Shown here: positions 40,101 through 40,750 of the stretch, piece after piece
How the letters are laid out: each line of letters begins with the position of its first letter
Numbering within the stretch: position 1 is the stretch's first letter
Source of the DNA: Desulfovibrio sp. UBA6121
GTDB lineage: Bacteria; Desulfobacterota; Desulfovibrionia; Desulfovibrionales; Desulfovibrionaceae
Length of the DNA: 40,750 bases
Direction: 5' to 3'
Assembly (NCBI GenBank): GCA_002422505.1
Contig: DIVX01000004.1
Span: 1,440-42,189, forward strand
The notes under the pieces: model-generated
What the model was told of the DNA's origin: nothing
The model's input: only the letters and a program-made list of their open reading frames with translations
The model's database searches: none
Made by a program: the position numbers and the translations under genes

Positions 40101-40750
40101 GGCATCGACCTGGACAAGACCCACCAGCAGTTGCTGGGCGATGCCTTCTATGAGACCAAGCTGGTGCGCGAGCAGGTTTTCGCCCTCACCGGCAGGCGTC
40201 TCCTGAGCTCCTCCGTCACCAGCGATGCTGAACAGATGCAGGCCCTCATGGACAGCGCCCTGCGCGCCAAGTCCTCCCTCGACCTCACCATCGGCGTGGC
40301 CTTGAGCGAGGCCCAAATAGCCCAGCTCACCGAAGACATCGTCTGGCTGGAGAAGACCGTGGTGGACGGGCACGAGGTGCTGGCGCCCAAGGTCTACCTG
40401 GCCAGCGCCAGCCTGGAGAAGATCGCCCAGGGCGGGTCGGTCATCGTGGGCAAGGACGTCACAATCACCACCACGGGCGACACCAGCAACACCGGGGTTA
40501 TCCAGGCCACCAACACCCTCACCATCAACGCGTCCAACATTTTCAACACCCTGGGCACCCTGCAGGGGCAGACCGCCGCCCTGGCCGCCACCGGTTCCCT
40601 CACCAACACCAGCGGGCTCATCAAGGGCGATGAGGTCACCCTGGCCGCAGGCAAGAACATCGTTTCCGACACGGCCACCGTGACCTTCGCCTCGTCGAAC
40701 ACCACCAGCCAGGTCGCGAATCAGCGCGGACGCATCGAGGCCAGCGGCAC
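37119..40750 (+). CDS. TpsA/CdiA-like filamentous haemagglutinin exoprotein, 5' part
   Basis: Open from the ATG at 37119 (GGAAGG upstream) to the window end, more than 1,210 codons. The signal NTKLKHVLANILVCLLVLEPFSFAMA is followed by the TPS domain (GITVAPGAP, NASGLSHNQFDQFNV, GGVISGNVNFGG, ARIILNEVTGSSRSRIEGYTEIFG, and the hallmark ANPNGISVNGGGFINT), then beta-helix repeats from about residue 290, and HYLVETNPALTSMASFYGSDYFL-type sequence (res ~970), which marks the transition used in CdiA proteins. It should form a long surface filament that presents a carboxy-terminal toxin; that end is outside the window. From 40280 on it is duplicated in inverted form at 28292. Confidence 0.93.
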   Translation, partial: MNTKLKHVLANILVCLLVLEPFSFAMAGGITVAPGAPASKQPTLDAAANGVPVVNIVKPNASGLSHNQFDQFNVAAPGVIINNSNRAGVSQLGGVISGNVNFGGGAEARIILNEVTGSSRSRIEGYTEIFGFAAQYILANPNGISVNGGGFINTPKATLTTGAPRFDATGGLLGLDVRRGDVLIEGQGFNAGNLDAFEIISRTAKINAELHARNLSIIAGQGSYDPATGQSTPLAPDGSAAPTFALDSTALGGMYAQRIRFVGTEAGVGVNLGGTVRATEQLTLTADGKIQLAGAVSSDKDAAVASRSGSVEISGKLGAGGAAAVGAGQELRLASLTGGDAPLLYGSTVTISAGKLSNADGKVLAEKTLSAAVAGDLSNAGTLFAGTHATLAAGGALANSGEIQAKGTLAVESQGGLENSGTLQAGADLTARSGNGLSNTGTIAAKGALSAEATGSLDNSGTLYSDAAGAFQAGTLNNHAGARIETLGDALFGTSAGFTNAGTINAGGKVTMGAAGLLRNEATGQMLAQTGIGLEALGNFANLGTLSSGGTSSYNVAGQFLNSGTLSHSGSGSLSVPHLINDATGQILFSGDSLLSVSGDLTNAGLLYSGGKATYRVGGTLLNNRGQMLSQGDMLLEGITADSRMAKLQNDSGGIESLGGGLAFRAQTMVNNNLDFSLEEGAIPGLWKEGGQYSHSNNYSAAYSTIFNWATGHSPSSGTYAMDARRLYFAYAEAIGLDTTRNVFSLAEITAAVAKAEQELLTTPDATRQANVNGVKSSIIALNAPYSVMCLPGQRCSLLAYEAITATDRAVGLDKGGGIAASTNISIEADDFRNNVSKVSTATGDIDIDAASFENVGQTLYERTTVKWGRGFKNSEHNKGTYSEGNGQEVLLSPVGYAYGTVSAGGAVTITAAHVNNGIAENAGGAGSGSAVGIVSPAKPGALGQTLPSVNDLIDTTGLFSVNTTPGHHYLVETNPALTSMASFYGSDYFLSRAGIDLDKTHQQLLGDAFYETKLVREQVFALTGRRLLSSSVTSDAEQMQALMDSALRAKSSLDLTIGVALSEAQIAQLTEDIVWLEKTVVDGHEVLAPKVYLASASLEKIAQGGSVIVGKDVTITTTGDTSNTGVIQATNTLTINASNIFNTLGTLQGQTAALAATGSLTNTSGLIKGDEVTLAAGKNIVSDTATVTFASSNTTSQVANQRGRIEASG
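40280..40750 (+). repeat. Right arm of the long inverted repeat, reaching the window end
   Basis: Plus-strand partner of 28292-27822, in frame within tpsA (begins at the codons DLTIGVALSEAQ). The inner distance to the left arm is about 12 kb (28293-40279). The repeat's true right end is not visible. Confidence 0.93.

Overview
The window looks like chromosomal DNA of a GC-rich, anaerobic, sulfate-reducer-like deltaproteobacterium (Desulfovibrionales is my best guess; this is inference from gene content, not from a marker gene). The clues are a FeoA/FeoB locus with a Cys-rich companion, bacteriohemerythrin, paired IscA/HesB-like proteins with Cys-rich tails (one apparently a selenoprotein), a YdhV-type tungsten/molybdenum aldehyde oxidoreductase behind a sigma-54-like promoter, and many small redox proteins.

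Region 1 (1-9.7 kb) is housekeeping and redox: the 3' end of an Mrp-type ATPase; a divergent HxlR regulator/flavoprotein pair; bacteriohemerythrin; a tightly overlapping minus-strand operon (TetR regulator, PyrR, shikimate-kinase-like protein, YkgJ-like Cys-cluster protein); tandem HesB-like genes of equal length, the first with an in-frame TGA where a Sec/Cys is expected; RidA; the feo operon; and a small two-helix membrane protein.

Region 2 (10.5-19.0 kb) is a plus-strand surface-polysaccharide cluster: two TIGR00180-like glycosyltransferases, a TylF-like and a CmcI-like methyltransferase, an SDR reductase/epimerase, RfbF and RfbG making CDP-4-keto-6-deoxyglucose, an RmlC-like epimerase and a TylC3-type C-methyltransferase. 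With no 3-dehydratase visible, the set suggests a CDP-linked 3-C-methyl-6-deoxyhexose (virenose/evalose type).

Region 3 (19.1-22.8 kb) is a ydhY-ydhV-ydhW-like operon on the minus strand. The FeS protein carries a Tat signal and an unusual C-terminal CxxCH.

Region 4 (22.9-40.75 kb) is a polymorphic-toxin island. On the plus strand are a two-partner-secretion transporter (TpsB) and the start of its giant TpsA/CdiA-like exoprotein, which runs off the window. On the minus strand lies an array: a mini-Rhs with toxin tip, two further orphan Rhs tips each preceded by the same end-of-core repeat and each followed by a small membrane protein (candidate immunity), then a 5'-truncated TpsA cassette ending in a class-3-lipase domain, then an ankyrin lipoprotein and a second exported protein. 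The truncated cassette starts with sequence almost identical to TpsA but in inverted orientation (27822-28292 versus 40280-40750, where the window ends). Recombination between these arms would invert about 12 kb and join the TpsA amino-terminal part in frame to the lipase tail: a possible reversible toxin-tail switch. A HipBA toxin-antitoxin pair and a Fic-protein remnant lie inside the invertible segment.
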